A stretch of DNA of 64,000 nt from Butyricicoccus sp. Marseille-Q5471 (GTDB lineage: Bacteria; Bacillota; Clostridia; Oscillospirales; Butyricicoccaceae), in assembly GCF_951230135.1 (NCBI RefSeq), contig NZ_CATNVC010000005.1, positions 1 to 64,000 of the forward strand, written 5' to 3'. The position numbers and the translations under genes are program-made. Below the pieces are notes generated by a model, which saw only the letters and a list, made by a program, of their open reading frames with translations, ran no database searches and was not told where the DNA came from. Shown one piece after another: positions 39,835 to 47,672 of the stretch (position 1 is its first letter; each line of letters starts with the position of its first letter).

Positions 39835-41103
39835 ATGAAAATCGAAACCCAGTGTCTGCATGAGGGCTATCAGCCCGGCAACGGCGGCGCACGCGCTTTG
39901 CCGATTTACCAGTCCACCACCTTCAAATTCGATTCCACCGCCCATGTCGGCGACCTGTTCGACCTGACCGCCGCAGGGCATTTCTACACCCGTCTGTCCA
40001 ACCCGACCGTTGCGGCGGTTGAGGACAAGATTGCAGCCCTTGAGGGCGGCGTGGGCGCACTGTGCACCTCGTCCGGCCAGGCCGCGACCATGCTTGCCAT
40101 TCTCAACATCGCAGGCGCGGGCGATCACCTTGTCGCCACCTCGACCATCTACGGCGGCAGCCTGAACCTGCTTGCGGTCACGTTCAAGAAGCTTGGCATC
40201 GAGGTAACCTTCGTTGACGGTGACGCACCTGCCGAAGAGATTGAAAAGGCATTTCGCCCGAACACCCGCGCGGTTTTCGGTGAGACGATTGCAAACCCCG
40301 CGCTGACCGTGCTGGATTTTGAGAAATTCTCGGCACTCGCCCATGCGCACAACGTTCCCCTGATTGTCGACAACACCTTTGCAACACCCGTACTCTGCCG
40401 TCCCTTTGAGCACGGTGCGGATATCGTGGTGCATTCCACGACAAAATATATGGAAGGTCATGCGGTGCAGATGGGCGGCGTGATTGTCGACGGCGGCAAG
40501 TTCGACTGGACGAGCGGCAACTTCCCCGGCCTGACCGAGCCGGATGACAGCTACCACGGTCTTGTCTATACCGAAGCCTGCGGCAGCGCGGCCTACATTA
40601 CCAAGGCGCGCGTGCAGCTGATGCGCGATATGGGCGCATGCCAGACCCCGATGGGCGCATTCCTGCTCGACCTCGGCCTGCAGACTCTGCCGCTTCGCAT
40701 TCGCCAGCATTCCGCAAACGCTCTTGCCGTTGCCGAATTCCTGACGGGCAGCGATAAAATTGAATTTGTCACCTATCCCGGCCTTGCAGCCGACAAGCAC
40801 CATGCCCGCGCCGAAAAATATCTGGAAAACGGCGCGGCCTCCGGCGTTATCTCGTTCAGTCTGAAGGGCGGCCGCGCGGCTGCCGAAAAGGTGATTGACG
40901 CATTCCGTCTGATTTCGCTCGAGGTGCACGTGGCAGACATTCATTCGTGCGCACTGCATCCGGCAAGCTCGACCCACCGTCAGCTTTCCGACGAGCAGCT
41001 TGCCGCCGCCGGCATCACACCGGGTCTGATTCGCCTGTCGTGCGGCTTAGAGAACGCTGAAGACATCATTGCGGATGTTAAGCAGGCACTCGAGCAGGTT
41101 TAA
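39835..41103 (+). CDS. metY: O-acetylhomoserine sulfhydrylase / Cys-Met metabolism PLP enzyme
   Basis: 422 aa, the length typical of MetY (MetB/MetC are ~380). The start is IETQCLHEGYQP, the PLP Lys lies in VVHSTTKYMEGHA, and FYTRLSNPTVAAVEDKIAAL, TSSGQAATMLAILNI and DNTFATPVLCRP follow. The end is LIRLSCGLENAEDIIADVKQ. It makes homocysteine from O-acetylhomoserine and sulfide, a direct route to methionine. It is monocistronic with its own promoter and terminator. Confidence 0.94.
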   Translation: MKIETQCLHEGYQPGNGGARALPIYQSTTFKFDSTAHVGDLFDLTAAGHFYTRLSNPTVAAVEDKIAALEGGVGALCTSSGQAATMLAILNIAGAGDHLVATSTIYGGSLNLLAVTFKKLGIEVTFVDGDAPAEEIEKAFRPNTRAVFGETIANPALTVLDFEKFSALAHAHNVPLIVDNTFATPVLCRPFEHGADIVVHSTTKYMEGHAVQMGGVIVDGGKFDWTSGNFPGLTEPDDSYHGLVYTEACGSAAYITKARVQLMRDMGACQTPMGAFLLDLGLQTLPLRIRQHSANALAVAEFLTGSDKIEFVTYPGLAADKHHARAEKYLENGAASGVISFSLKGGRAAAEKVIDAFRLISLEVHVADIHSCALHPASSTHRQLSDEQLAAAGITPGLIRLSCGLENAEDIIADVKQALEQV

Positions 41104-41110
41104 CCAATCG

Positions 41111-41145
41111 AAAACAGCGGGGACGGTTTTGCCGTCCCCGTTTTG
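41111..41145 (+). terminator. Terminator after metY
   Basis: A 9-bp GC stem (CGGGGACGG / CCGTCCCCG) with a 5-nt loop, extended by AAAA/TTTT and followed by TTTTGC. Confidence 0.85.
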
Positions 41146-41163
41146 CTAAAGGAGTTGTATGAA

Positions 41164-41619
41164 ATGAATATCCGTCCGATCGAAGCGGGTGACCGCGACT
41201 ATTTTATCAACATGGTGCACGAATTTTATCGCTCGCCTGCCGTGTGCCATGAAATTCCCGACCAGAACGCTGAGCGCACCTTTGAGCTGCTCATGCACGG
41301 CAGTCCCTATGCCGACTGCCTGATTGCCGAGGACGACACCGGTGCGCCCTGCGCCTATTTTCTGCTCTCGCTGACATGGTCGAACGAAGCGGGCGGCCTG
41401 TGCATCTGGATGGAAGAGCTGATGGTCGAGGAGCGTATGCGGGGCAAGGGGATCGGCAGCAAAATGATTGCCGCTGTGCATGAAAAGTACAACTCGGCCG
41501 CACGTTTCCGTCTGGAAGTGACCGAGGAAAACCCACGCGCCGCCGCGCTGTACCGCATGCTCGGCTTTGAGGAGCTGCCGTACAACCAGATGATTATCGA
41601 TACCCCGATCGGCCTATGA
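41164..41619 (+). CDS. GNAT-family N-acetyltransferase
   Basis: 151 aa from ATG 41164 (AAAGGAG 9 bp upstream). The acetyl-CoA pyrophosphate loop is [12 protein letters not shown] (R-x-x-G-x-G). It is preceded by the beta-4 strand WMEELMVEE and followed by [20 protein letters not shown]. The substrate is unknown. Its stop overlaps the DUF1905 gene start by 4 bp. Confidence 0.9.
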   Translation: MNIRPIEAGDRDYFINMVHEFYRSPAVCHEIPDQNAERTFELLMHGSPYADCLIAEDDTGAPCAYFLLSLTWSNEAGGLCIWMEELMVEERMRGKGIGSKMIAAVHEKYNSAARFRLEVTEENPRAAALYRMLGFEELPYNQMIIDTPIGL

Positions 41620-41885
41620 ATGACAGGGTATATGAATTTGATGCGGTGATTTGCAAGGTGCCTGAGCTGGACGGCGCATATATTGAATTCCCGTATGACG
41701 TGCGCGCCGAATTCGGCCGCGGCCGCGTCAAGGTGCGTGCAACGTTTGACGGAGTGCCTTACGACGGCAGTCTGGTGCGCATGAAAACGCCCGGCCACAT
41801 TCTCGGCTTGCGCAAGGATATTCGCGCGGCCATCGGCAAGCAGCCGGGCGATACCGTGCATGTCACCCTCCGCGAACGTGTCTGA
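41616..41885 (+). CDS. DUF1905 domain protein
   Basis: 89 aa. It matches DUF1905 along its length: [60 protein letters not shown] and [11 protein letters not shown]. It is a small beta-barrel-like domain of unknown function. It is translationally coupled to the GNAT gene and followed 13 bp later by the MATE exporter. Confidence 0.9.
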   Translation: MNDRVYEFDAVICKVPELDGAYIEFPYDVRAEFGRGRVKVRATFDGVPYDGSLVRMKTPGHILGLRKDIRAAIGKQPGDTVHVTLRERV

Positions 41886-41898
41886 GAGGGGGAAACAG

Positions 41899-43251
41899 AT
41901 GAACGAAACCACAGAAAACAAAATGGGCGTGATGCCTGAGGGGCGGCTTCTGATTACAATGTCGCTGCCCATCATGGTTTCCATGCTCATTCAGGCGCTG
42001 TACAACATTATTGACAGCGCCTTTGTCGCGCGGGTGAGTGAGAGTGCGTTCGTCGCCGTTTCGCTTGCCTTTCCCGTGCAGCTGCTGATGATTGCCGTCG
42101 CCACCGGTGCGGGTGTGGGTGTCAACGCCCTGCTTTCGCGCCGCCTCGGTCAAAAAAAGCAGGACGAGGCCGACGCAGTTGCCATGAACGGCGTCTTTCT
42201 CGCGGTTCTGTGCTGGGTGGTGTTCGCCGTACTCGGTCTGCTCTTCGGCCGACCGTTCATTGCCTGCTTTACCGATGATCCCGCCGTGGTTGAGATGGGT
42301 GCGAGCTATGTCACGGTGTGCACCACTCTATCGTGCGGTGTGTTTCTGCTCTTCGCTGCCGAGCGCATCATGCAGGCGACCGGCAACACCGTGTTCCACA
42401 TGATCACCCAGCTGATTGGCGCGGGCATCAACCTTGTGCTCGACCCGCTGCTTATCTTCGGCATCGGCCCGTTTCCCAAGCTCGGCACGACAGGCGCGGC
42501 GCTCGCAACGGTCATTGCGCAGATTCTCGCGATGCTGCTTGGTTTTTTTATCAACGTGCGCTTCAACCGCGAGGTCAACCTTCGTCTGCGCGGTTTTCGT
42601 CCCAACCCCGCCATCCTTGGCGGCATTTTGCGCATTGGCCTGCCCGTTATGGTTACGCAGTCGCTGATGAGTGTGCTCGCCACCGGCATGAACCGCATTC
42701 TGATGTCCTTTTCAATGACGGCGGTGGGGTTTTACGGCGCATACTACAAGCTGCAGAATTTCCTCTATATGCCGATTTTCGGCATGAACAATGCGCTCAT
42801 CCCGATGATTGGCTACAATTTCGGTGCAAAACGCAAAGATCGGATTCAAAAAATCACCCGATACGCGCTGCTGCTCGGTTTGGGCATCATGGTCTGCGGC
42901 ACGCTGCTGTTTGAGGCTCTGCCCGTACCGCTGCTGCGCCTGTTCGATGCCTCCGACGCAATGCTCTCGATCGGCGTGCCCGCGATGCGTATCATCGCGC
43001 TCTCCTTCTGCTTTTCCGCCGTTTCGCTCGTCTTGTGCAGCTGTTTGCAGGGACTGGGACGCAGTATGCCCTCTCTTATCGTTGCGCTGCTACGTCAACT
43101 GGTTGTTATCCTGCCTGCCGCCGTTTTGCTTGCACGCGTTGACCTGCACGCGGTCTGGTTCGCGTTTCCCCTTGCCGAGGCGGTTGGTTTTGCCGCCGCC
43201 ATCGTGCTGTACCGGGTGGAGGCTGGGCACATCATGGCAAAAATTACTTAA
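41899..43251 (+). CDS. MATE-family multidrug/sodium antiporter
   Basis: 450 aa from ATG 41899 (GAGGGGG upstream). There are about twelve membrane segments in two related halves. MATE features are LPIMVSMLIQALYNIIDSAF near the N-terminus and MGASYVTVCTTLSCGVF, MSVLATGMNRILMSFSMTAV, IGYNFGAKRKDRIQ later. It exports cationic drugs or metabolites using a Na+ or H+ gradient; the substrate cannot be inferred. It is the third gene of the GNAT-DUF1905-MATE unit. Confidence 0.93.
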   Translation: MNETTENKMGVMPEGRLLITMSLPIMVSMLIQALYNIIDSAFVARVSESAFVAVSLAFPVQLLMIAVATGAGVGVNALLSRRLGQKKQDEADAVAMNGVFLAVLCWVVFAVLGLLFGRPFIACFTDDPAVVEMGASYVTVCTTLSCGVFLLFAAERIMQATGNTVFHMITQLIGAGINLVLDPLLIFGIGPFPKLGTTGAALATVIAQILAMLLGFFINVRFNREVNLRLRGFRPNPAILGGILRIGLPVMVTQSLMSVLATGMNRILMSFSMTAVGFYGAYYKLQNFLYMPIFGMNNALIPMIGYNFGAKRKDRIQKITRYALLLGLGIMVCGTLLFEALPVPLLRLFDASDAMLSIGVPAMRIIALSFCFSAVSLVLCSCLQGLGRSMPSLIVALLRQLVVILPAAVLLARVDLHAVWFAFPLAEAVGFAAAIVLYRVEAGHIMAKIT

Positions 43252-43257
43252 AATAAA

Positions 43258-43301
43258 TTCACATTTCGTTCATTGTTTTTGTTTCGCAACGGGACTATAA
43301 T
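43258..43301 (+). promoter_or_regulatory. Promoter of the HD-domain gene with two 11-bp direct repeats
   Basis: TTGTTT (43273-43278), a 17-bp spacer and TATAAT (43296-43301). Just upstream TTCACA (43258) and TTCATT (43269) are exactly 11 bp apart, and the second 11-mer ends 16 bp before the -10. This resembles the boxes in front of the sRNA array units. Confidence 0.6.
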
Positions 43302-43333
43302 GAAAGCACGTAAAGGAAAGGAGGGCGATTCCA

Positions 43334-43858
43334 TTGGACAGCGAATTTCACCGGATGGCGCGGGACATCATGGAGCACCCGCGATTTCAGCAGCTGCGCG
43401 GTTTTATCCACCACGGCGCCGACAATTCGGTATATGATCATTCTGTTGCCGTAGCGGAATCGGCCTATGCAATCGCCCGCAAGATGCGTCTGTCGGAGGG
43501 CGAAACGCAGTCGGTCGTCCGCGCCGCCCTGCTTCATGATTTCTTTGGCTATGACTGGCACAGCGATCGTTTTCGCCGCTACCGCGGATCTTTTTCCGGC
43601 ATACAGCGGCTTGCACGCATGCACGCCTTTGTGCACGGCCACATTGCGGCCGGACGCGCAAGGCGCACCTTCGGTCTGACCGACCGGGAGTGCGAAGCGA
43701 TTGCCCGCCATATGTTCCCTTTGGCTGCCATGCCGCGCACGCGCATTGCATGGATTGTCACTTGGGCAGACAAGGTCGTTGCCTCCAAGGAAATGACGCT
43801 CGCGCTTGGCGGTTATATGACTTCCTTCTATCAGAAAATTTTTGGAGCACTCGCATAA
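43334..43858 (+). CDS. HD-domain phosphohydrolase
   Basis: 174 aa, beginning at TTG 43334 with AAAGGAGGG about 10 bp upstream; no ATG is better placed. It has FIHHGADNSVYDHSVAVAES (first His), RAALLHDFFGYDWH (the HD pair) and HMFPLAAMPRT (distal His), then WADKVVASKEM. It is similar to HDIG-type phosphohydrolases such as YedJ-like enzymes, probably acting on a nucleotide. It is monocistronic. Confidence 0.85.
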   Translation: MDSEFHRMARDIMEHPRFQQLRGFIHHGADNSVYDHSVAVAESAYAIARKMRLSEGETQSVVRAALLHDFFGYDWHSDRFRRYRGSFSGIQRLARMHAFVHGHIAAGRARRTFGLTDRECEAIARHMFPLAAMPRTRIAWIVTWADKVVASKEMTLALGGYMTSFYQKIFGALA

Positions 43859-43884
43859 AGAAAGCGTGCTCCCGCAGAAACACA

Positions 43885-43925
43885 AACAGCCGTTCAGCCC
43901 TTTCGAGGCTGAGCGGCTGTTTTAT
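43885..43925. terminator. Bidirectional terminator between the HD-domain and thioredoxin genes
   Basis: A ~15-bp stem with one imperfect position (AACAGCCG... / ...CGGCTGTT), a T-run on the plus strand and TTTGTG on the minus strand. The genes converge here. Confidence 0.8.
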
Positions 43926-43946
43926 GTTCACCTTGCGGCTGTGTAC

Positions 43947-44255
43947 TCATCGAATCATTTGCTCTACGGCTTCCTTCGGCTGCAGACCTGCGGTGGTGGA
44001 AACCACGCGGCCGTCACGAATCATGGCAAGCATCGGAATGCCCATGACCTGGAACTGACCGGCAAGCTCCGGCTGCTCGTCAACGTTGACCTTGCCCACG
44101 AGTACGTCGGGATTCTCCTCGGCCACACGATCAATCACAGGGGACAGCATGCGGCACGGTCCGCACCACGGCGCCCAGAAATCCAGCAGCACCGGACGGT
44201 CGGACGATAAAACCTCGCGGCTGAAGTTTTCTTTGGTAACAGTAATAACAGACAT
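43947..44255 (-). CDS. trxA: Thioredoxin
   Basis: 102 aa from ATG 44255 (AAGGGAG upstream). The active site WAPWCGPCRML is intact (Cys-Gly-Pro-Cys), with the cis-proline in MGIPMLAM. It starts VITVTKENFSREVL. It is a cytoplasmic disulfide reductase. A TATACT box at 44290-44295 (minus) and a Crp/Fnr-like site centred ~41 bp upstream of the expected start suggest activation by the adjacent Crp/Fnr regulator. Confidence 0.96.
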   Translation of the reverse strand: MSVITVTKENFSREVLSSDRPVLLDFWAPWCGPCRMLSPVIDRVAEENPDVLVGKVNVDEQPELAGQFQVMGIPMLAMIRDGRVVSTTAGLQPKEAVEQMIR

Positions 44256-44289
44256 TGTGAATGTCTCCCTTCGTTCAATTTCTGTACTA

Positions 44290-44331
44290 AGTATACCGCG
44301 TCTCAAACCCCGCTTCTGTGACGAAGTTACA
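44290..44331 (-). promoter_or_regulatory. trxA promoter with Crp/Fnr-type site at about -41
   Basis: The -10 box TATACT lies at 44290-44295 on the minus strand, with no good -35. The 15-bp near-palindrome TGTGACGAAGTTACA (44317-44331) resembles TGTGA-type Crp/Fnr sites. Its centre is ~41 bp from the predicted start, the usual class II activator position. Confidence 0.55.
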
Positions 44332-44337
44332 CTGGCT

Positions 44338-45006
44338 TTACCGCAGGCTGTCAGCCGCGAGCGCGGACAGCCGCTCCCGATCGAGCAGCGCAATACTGCC
44401 GCGTGTCAGGTGCACCAATCCTTCATTTTGAAAATACTTGAGCATGCGCGTGACCACCTCGCGCGCACTGCCCAGATGCCGTGCCAGCTGCTCATGCGTC
44501 ACGGAAAGCGTGTCGCTTCCGGCAAGCTCACACTCTTCCAGCAGCAGCGCTGCCAGACGGCCGTCCATCTTTTTGCTCAGCACCTGGTCCATCAGCCACA
44601 TGACATCGGAAAACCGCGTCGCCATCAATTCGTTTACGTAATTTGCCGCCGGCGCCGACTGCTCGGTCACCCGACGGAACACCTCGGCAGGCAGATGGAT
44701 GACTTCGGTATCGGCCTCTGCCTCGACCATCACTTCAAATTCAATGCTCCGCATCATGCAGGAGGCCGAAAACAGGCAGATATCGCGCTCAAGCAAGCGA
44801 TACAGCGTCAATTCCTTGCCCTCATCGGACAGCACATAGGCACGCAGGCGGCCGTGCAGAATCAGCAGCAGACCCACGCAGTCCTCTGAACCGCGGTGCA
44901 CGACCCTACCCTTTTCAAACCGCCGCACCTGTGCCGCATCGCACAAAATCATGCGCTGCTCCTCGGTCAGCCGACTCCAAAACGGCAGAAAATCACTCAG
45001 CTCCAT
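44338..45006 (-). CDS. Crp/Fnr-family transcriptional regulator
   Basis: 222 aa. The N-terminal cyclic-nucleotide-binding-like domain (~20-125; VHRGSEDCVGLLLILHGRLR, LFSASCMM) is followed by a long dimer helix. The C-terminal winged helix (~150-220) has LSVTHEQLARHLGSAREVVTRMLKYF as recognition region. There is no Fnr-type N-terminal Cys cluster (Cys at residue 23 is near the N-terminus but isolated), so an Fe-S oxygen sensor is unlikely. Many Clostridia use such proteins for redox or metabolite sensing. It is divergent from the gal regulator and lies 83 bp upstream of trxA. Confidence 0.88.
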   Translation of the reverse strand: MELSDFLPFWSRLTEEQRMILCDAAQVRRFEKGRVVHRGSEDCVGLLLILHGRLRAYVLSDEGKELTLYRLLERDICLFSASCMMRSIEFEVMVEAEADTEVIHLPAEVFRRVTEQSAPAANYVNELMATRFSDVMWLMDQVLSKKMDGRLAALLLEECELAGSDTLSVTHEQLARHLGSAREVVTRMLKYFQNEGLVHLTRGSIALLDRERLSALAADSLR

Positions 45007-45034
45007 TGCACCCTCTCCTTTCCACTCTTTCTAT

Positions 45035-45063
45035 ATTATAGGGTACGCAAGGTTTTTGGTCAA
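45035..45063 (-). promoter_or_regulatory. Promoter of the Crp/Fnr regulator gene
   Basis: On the minus strand, TTGACC (45058-45063), a 17-bp spacer and TATAAT (45035-45040). Confidence 0.75.
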
Positions 45064-45090
45064 TATTATGTAAGATTTCGCCGATTTTTC

Positions 45091-45141
45091 TTGCACAATC
45101 CCTCTGAAACGGTTATAATCATTTTAGTTATATTTAGTAAA
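45091..45141 (+). promoter_or_regulatory. Promoter and operator of the GalR-like regulator
   Basis: TTGCAC (45091-45096), a 17-bp spacer and TATAAT (45114-45119). ATTTAGTAAA at 45132-45141 lies between the start site and the ribosome-binding site and repeats exactly the half-site found before galK. Confidence 0.7.
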
Positions 45142-45156
45142 GAGGAGGGCCCGTGT

Positions 45157-46203
45157 ATGGCAACCTTAAAGGAGTTGGCCACCCTAACCGGTTTTTCGCA
45201 GGCCACCATCTCCCGCGTGTTGAACAACGACCCCACCATGTCGGTGAGCGACACGACCCGTGCCGCGATTTTCGAGGCAGCTGGTGAGTTACATTATAAA
45301 ACCTCCAACCGCACACGCAAGCCGCGCGGCGCACATAAAAACCCGCTCCGCTTTGCGGTTGCCGAAATGCTGACCCCGGCCGAGCAGCTGGGTGATCCGT
45401 ATTTTCTGTTTCTTAAAAATTTTGCCGAGCAGCAATGTATTGATCGCGGCGCAGAGGTCTGCCATCTCCGCGCCGAGGGCAACGGCTACCGCCTGGACAC
45501 ACCGCTGCAGGTTGACGGTGTGCTCGCCATCGGCATTTTTTCCGAGGAGCAGGTCGAACGGCTGTCTTACTTCAGCCGCAATCTTGTTTTTCTTGACTCT
45601 GCCCCCGATGAAACACGCTTTGATTCGGTCGTGCTCAACTTCCGCATCGGCGTGGAGCTTGCGCTCGACCATCTGCGTGCACTCGGCCACAGTGAGATTG
45701 GTTTCATCGGCCCTGACCGCAAGCTTGACTACAAGAAGCGCCCCGCGCCCGAGGTGCGGCGACAGCACTTCATCAAGTACATGGAAGAGCATCATCTGTT
45801 TCACCCTGAATTTGTGTTTGAAACACCGATGGACGCAGGCATTGCGCGCGCGACACTGTTGCATGAAATCCAGGCTGGACACACCCTGCCCACCGCCCTG
45901 CTTGCCGCCAATGAGGAAACCGCCATCGGCGCCGTGGGTGCACTGCGTGCCGCGGGTCTTCAGGTGCCGCAGGATATTTCCGTCATCAGCTTCAACGATA
46001 CCGCGCGCAGCGAGCTGACCGATCCCCCGCTGACCAGTGTCAGCACACATGCGGAGGATATGAGCGCCGCCGCTATCGAGATGCTTGCGCGCCGCGCCGA
46101 ATATATGCGCCGCTCGCCCAATCGGCCGGCCATGCTGCCGTTTAAAATCGTTGTTCCTCCCACCCTAATTGAACGACAGAGCGTTGCTGCGCCCTGCCGC
46201 TGA
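45157..46203 (+). CDS. LacI/GalR-family regulator of the galactose operon
   Basis: 348 aa from ATG 45157 (AGAGGAGGG upstream). An N-terminal helix-turn-helix (MATLKELATLTGFSQATISR) is followed by a LacI-type sugar-sensing domain from ~68 (RFAVAEMLTP, LDHLRALGHSEIGFIGP, PTALLAANEETAIGAVGALR, DISVISFNDTARSELTDPPL). It precedes galKETM in the same direction. Identical ATTTAGTAAA half-sites occur before itself and before galK. It is probably a galactose-responsive repressor with autoregulation. The gal link is by context and shared operators. Confidence 0.88.
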   Translation: MATLKELATLTGFSQATISRVLNNDPTMSVSDTTRAAIFEAAGELHYKTSNRTRKPRGAHKNPLRFAVAEMLTPAEQLGDPYFLFLKNFAEQQCIDRGAEVCHLRAEGNGYRLDTPLQVDGVLAIGIFSEEQVERLSYFSRNLVFLDSAPDETRFDSVVLNFRIGVELALDHLRALGHSEIGFIGPDRKLDYKKRPAPEVRRQHFIKYMEEHHLFHPEFVFETPMDAGIARATLLHEIQAGHTLPTALLAANEETAIGAVGALRAAGLQVPQDISVISFNDTARSELTDPPLTSVSTHAEDMSAAAIEMLARRAEYMRRSPNRPAMLPFKIVVPPTLIERQSVAAPCR

Positions 46204-46272
46204 CCATGCAATATTGAAGTCTGGCTTTTTCCACAAAAGCCGGGCTTTTTTTTTATAATATGCTCATAGTTT

Positions 46273-46315
46273 TTTACTAAATATTGTTGCGCATTTAGTA
46301 AATCAATGCTATGAT
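46273..46315 (+). promoter_or_regulatory. galK promoter flanked by GalR-type operator half-sites
   Basis: TTGCGC (46287-46292), a 17-bp spacer and TATGAT (46310-46315). The inverted pair TTTACTAAAT (46273-46282) and ATTTAGTAAA (46293-46302) brackets the -35 box, so bound repressor would exclude RNA polymerase. Confidence 0.75.
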
Positions 46316-46350
46316 AGGAATAACAAAGATGTACCGGGAGATGAGTAACG

Positions 46351-47640
46351 ATGATGACACAGTCCCAACTACGCGGCCTGCTGGAAAACAGCGCCGCAGA
46401 TGATAAACTGATGCGTGTCTACGGCGGACAGGCAAATGAATTAGAGAGCGCTCGCGCACGTCTGCTGGCGCTTCTGGCCTGTTATGGCGAAGCCTTTGGA
46501 TACGAGGAGGAAGTCGGCCTGTTTACCGGCCCGGGGCGCACCGAAATGGGCGGTAACCACACCGATCATCAGCACGGCCGCGTGCTCGCCGGCGCGGTCA
46601 ATCTGGATGCCATCGCCTGCGCAGGCGCGAATGGCACAGAAGAAATTCGCATTCAATCCGCCGGTTATCCGGAAATCCGTATCCGGCTCAGCGACCTTTC
46701 TCCCAATGAAACCGAGTATGGCACTTCGGCCGCGTTGGTGCGCGGCGTGTGCGCCCGTTTTACTGAAATGGGGTATGCGCTTGGGGGCTTTAACGCCTGC
46801 ATCGCATCGACCGTGCTGGGCGGCTCCGGATTATCCTCCTCGGCAGCTTATGAGGTACTGATCGGCGTGATTGTCAATCACCTGTTCTGCAGTGATGAGG
46901 TCAGCCTAATTCAGATTGCGCAAATCGGTCAGTACGCGGAAAACGTTTTCTTCGGCAAGCCCTGCGGTCTGATGGATCAGCTGGCCAGCGCGGTCGGCGG
47001 CATTGTATCGATTGACTTCAGGAATCCAGCTGAACCCGTTGTCAGTAAAGTCGATTATGACCTTTCCGCTTCCGGTCACGCGCTGTGCATCATTGATTCG
47101 GGCGCAGATCATGCCGATTTGACCAATGATTACGCCGCAATCACGGAGGAAATGGGCGCAGTTGCCGCCTATTTTGGAAAATCTGTGCTGCGCGAAGTGG
47201 ATTACGATGACTTTTGGGCGTCCCTCCCTGATTTGCGCAATCAGGTGAATGACCGCGCTCTTCTGCGTGCCATCCACTTTTTCAGCGACAATCTGCTTGC
47301 CAAAAAGCAGGCACAGGCACTTGAACGAGATGATTTTTCCCTATTCCTCTCTCTGGTGCATCGCTCCGGGCTGTCCTCGGCGCGTCACCTACAAAACCTG
47401 TACAGCGCTGCACAGCCAATGCATCAGGCCGTTCCGCTTGCCATCGCACTGGCCGAGCAGCTGCTCGACGGCGAAGGTGCCGTCCGCGTGCACGGCGGCG
47501 GATTTGCAGGCACCATTCAGGCTTACGTACCGCTTTCCAAACTCACCGCGTTCAAAACAGGCATGGAGGCCGTCCTCGGCGAAGGACGCTGCCATGTGCT
47601 GCGCATCCGCCCGGTCGGCGGCGCGGTGATTCTCGCGTAA
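46351..47640 (+). CDS. galK: Galactokinase
   Basis: 429 aa, a GHMP kinase. The galactokinase signature appears as GPGRTEMGGNHTDHQHG, the variant form usual in Clostridia. The ATP-binding motif is LGGSGLSSSAAYEVL and the C-terminal GHMP motif is VRVHGGGFAGTIQAY. It phosphorylates galactose at C1. It is the first gene of the Leloir operon. The ribosome-binding site GGGAG is 10 bp before the first of two adjacent ATGs. Confidence 0.93.
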   Translation: MMTQSQLRGLLENSAADDKLMRVYGGQANELESARARLLALLACYGEAFGYEEEVGLFTGPGRTEMGGNHTDHQHGRVLAGAVNLDAIACAGANGTEEIRIQSAGYPEIRIRLSDLSPNETEYGTSAALVRGVCARFTEMGYALGGFNACIASTVLGGSGLSSSAAYEVLIGVIVNHLFCSDEVSLIQIAQIGQYAENVFFGKPCGLMDQLASAVGGIVSIDFRNPAEPVVSKVDYDLSASGHALCIIDSGADHADLTNDYAAITEEMGAVAAYFGKSVLREVDYDDFWASLPDLRNQVNDRALLRAIHFFSDNLLAKKQAQALERDDFSLFLSLVHRSGLSSARHLQNLYSAAQPMHQAVPLAIALAEQLLDGEGAVRVHGGGFAGTIQAYVPLSKLTAFKTGMEAVLGEGRCHVLRIRPVGGAVILA

Positions 47641-47672
47641 CATACCATCACGACTGACAGGAGGATTATACA

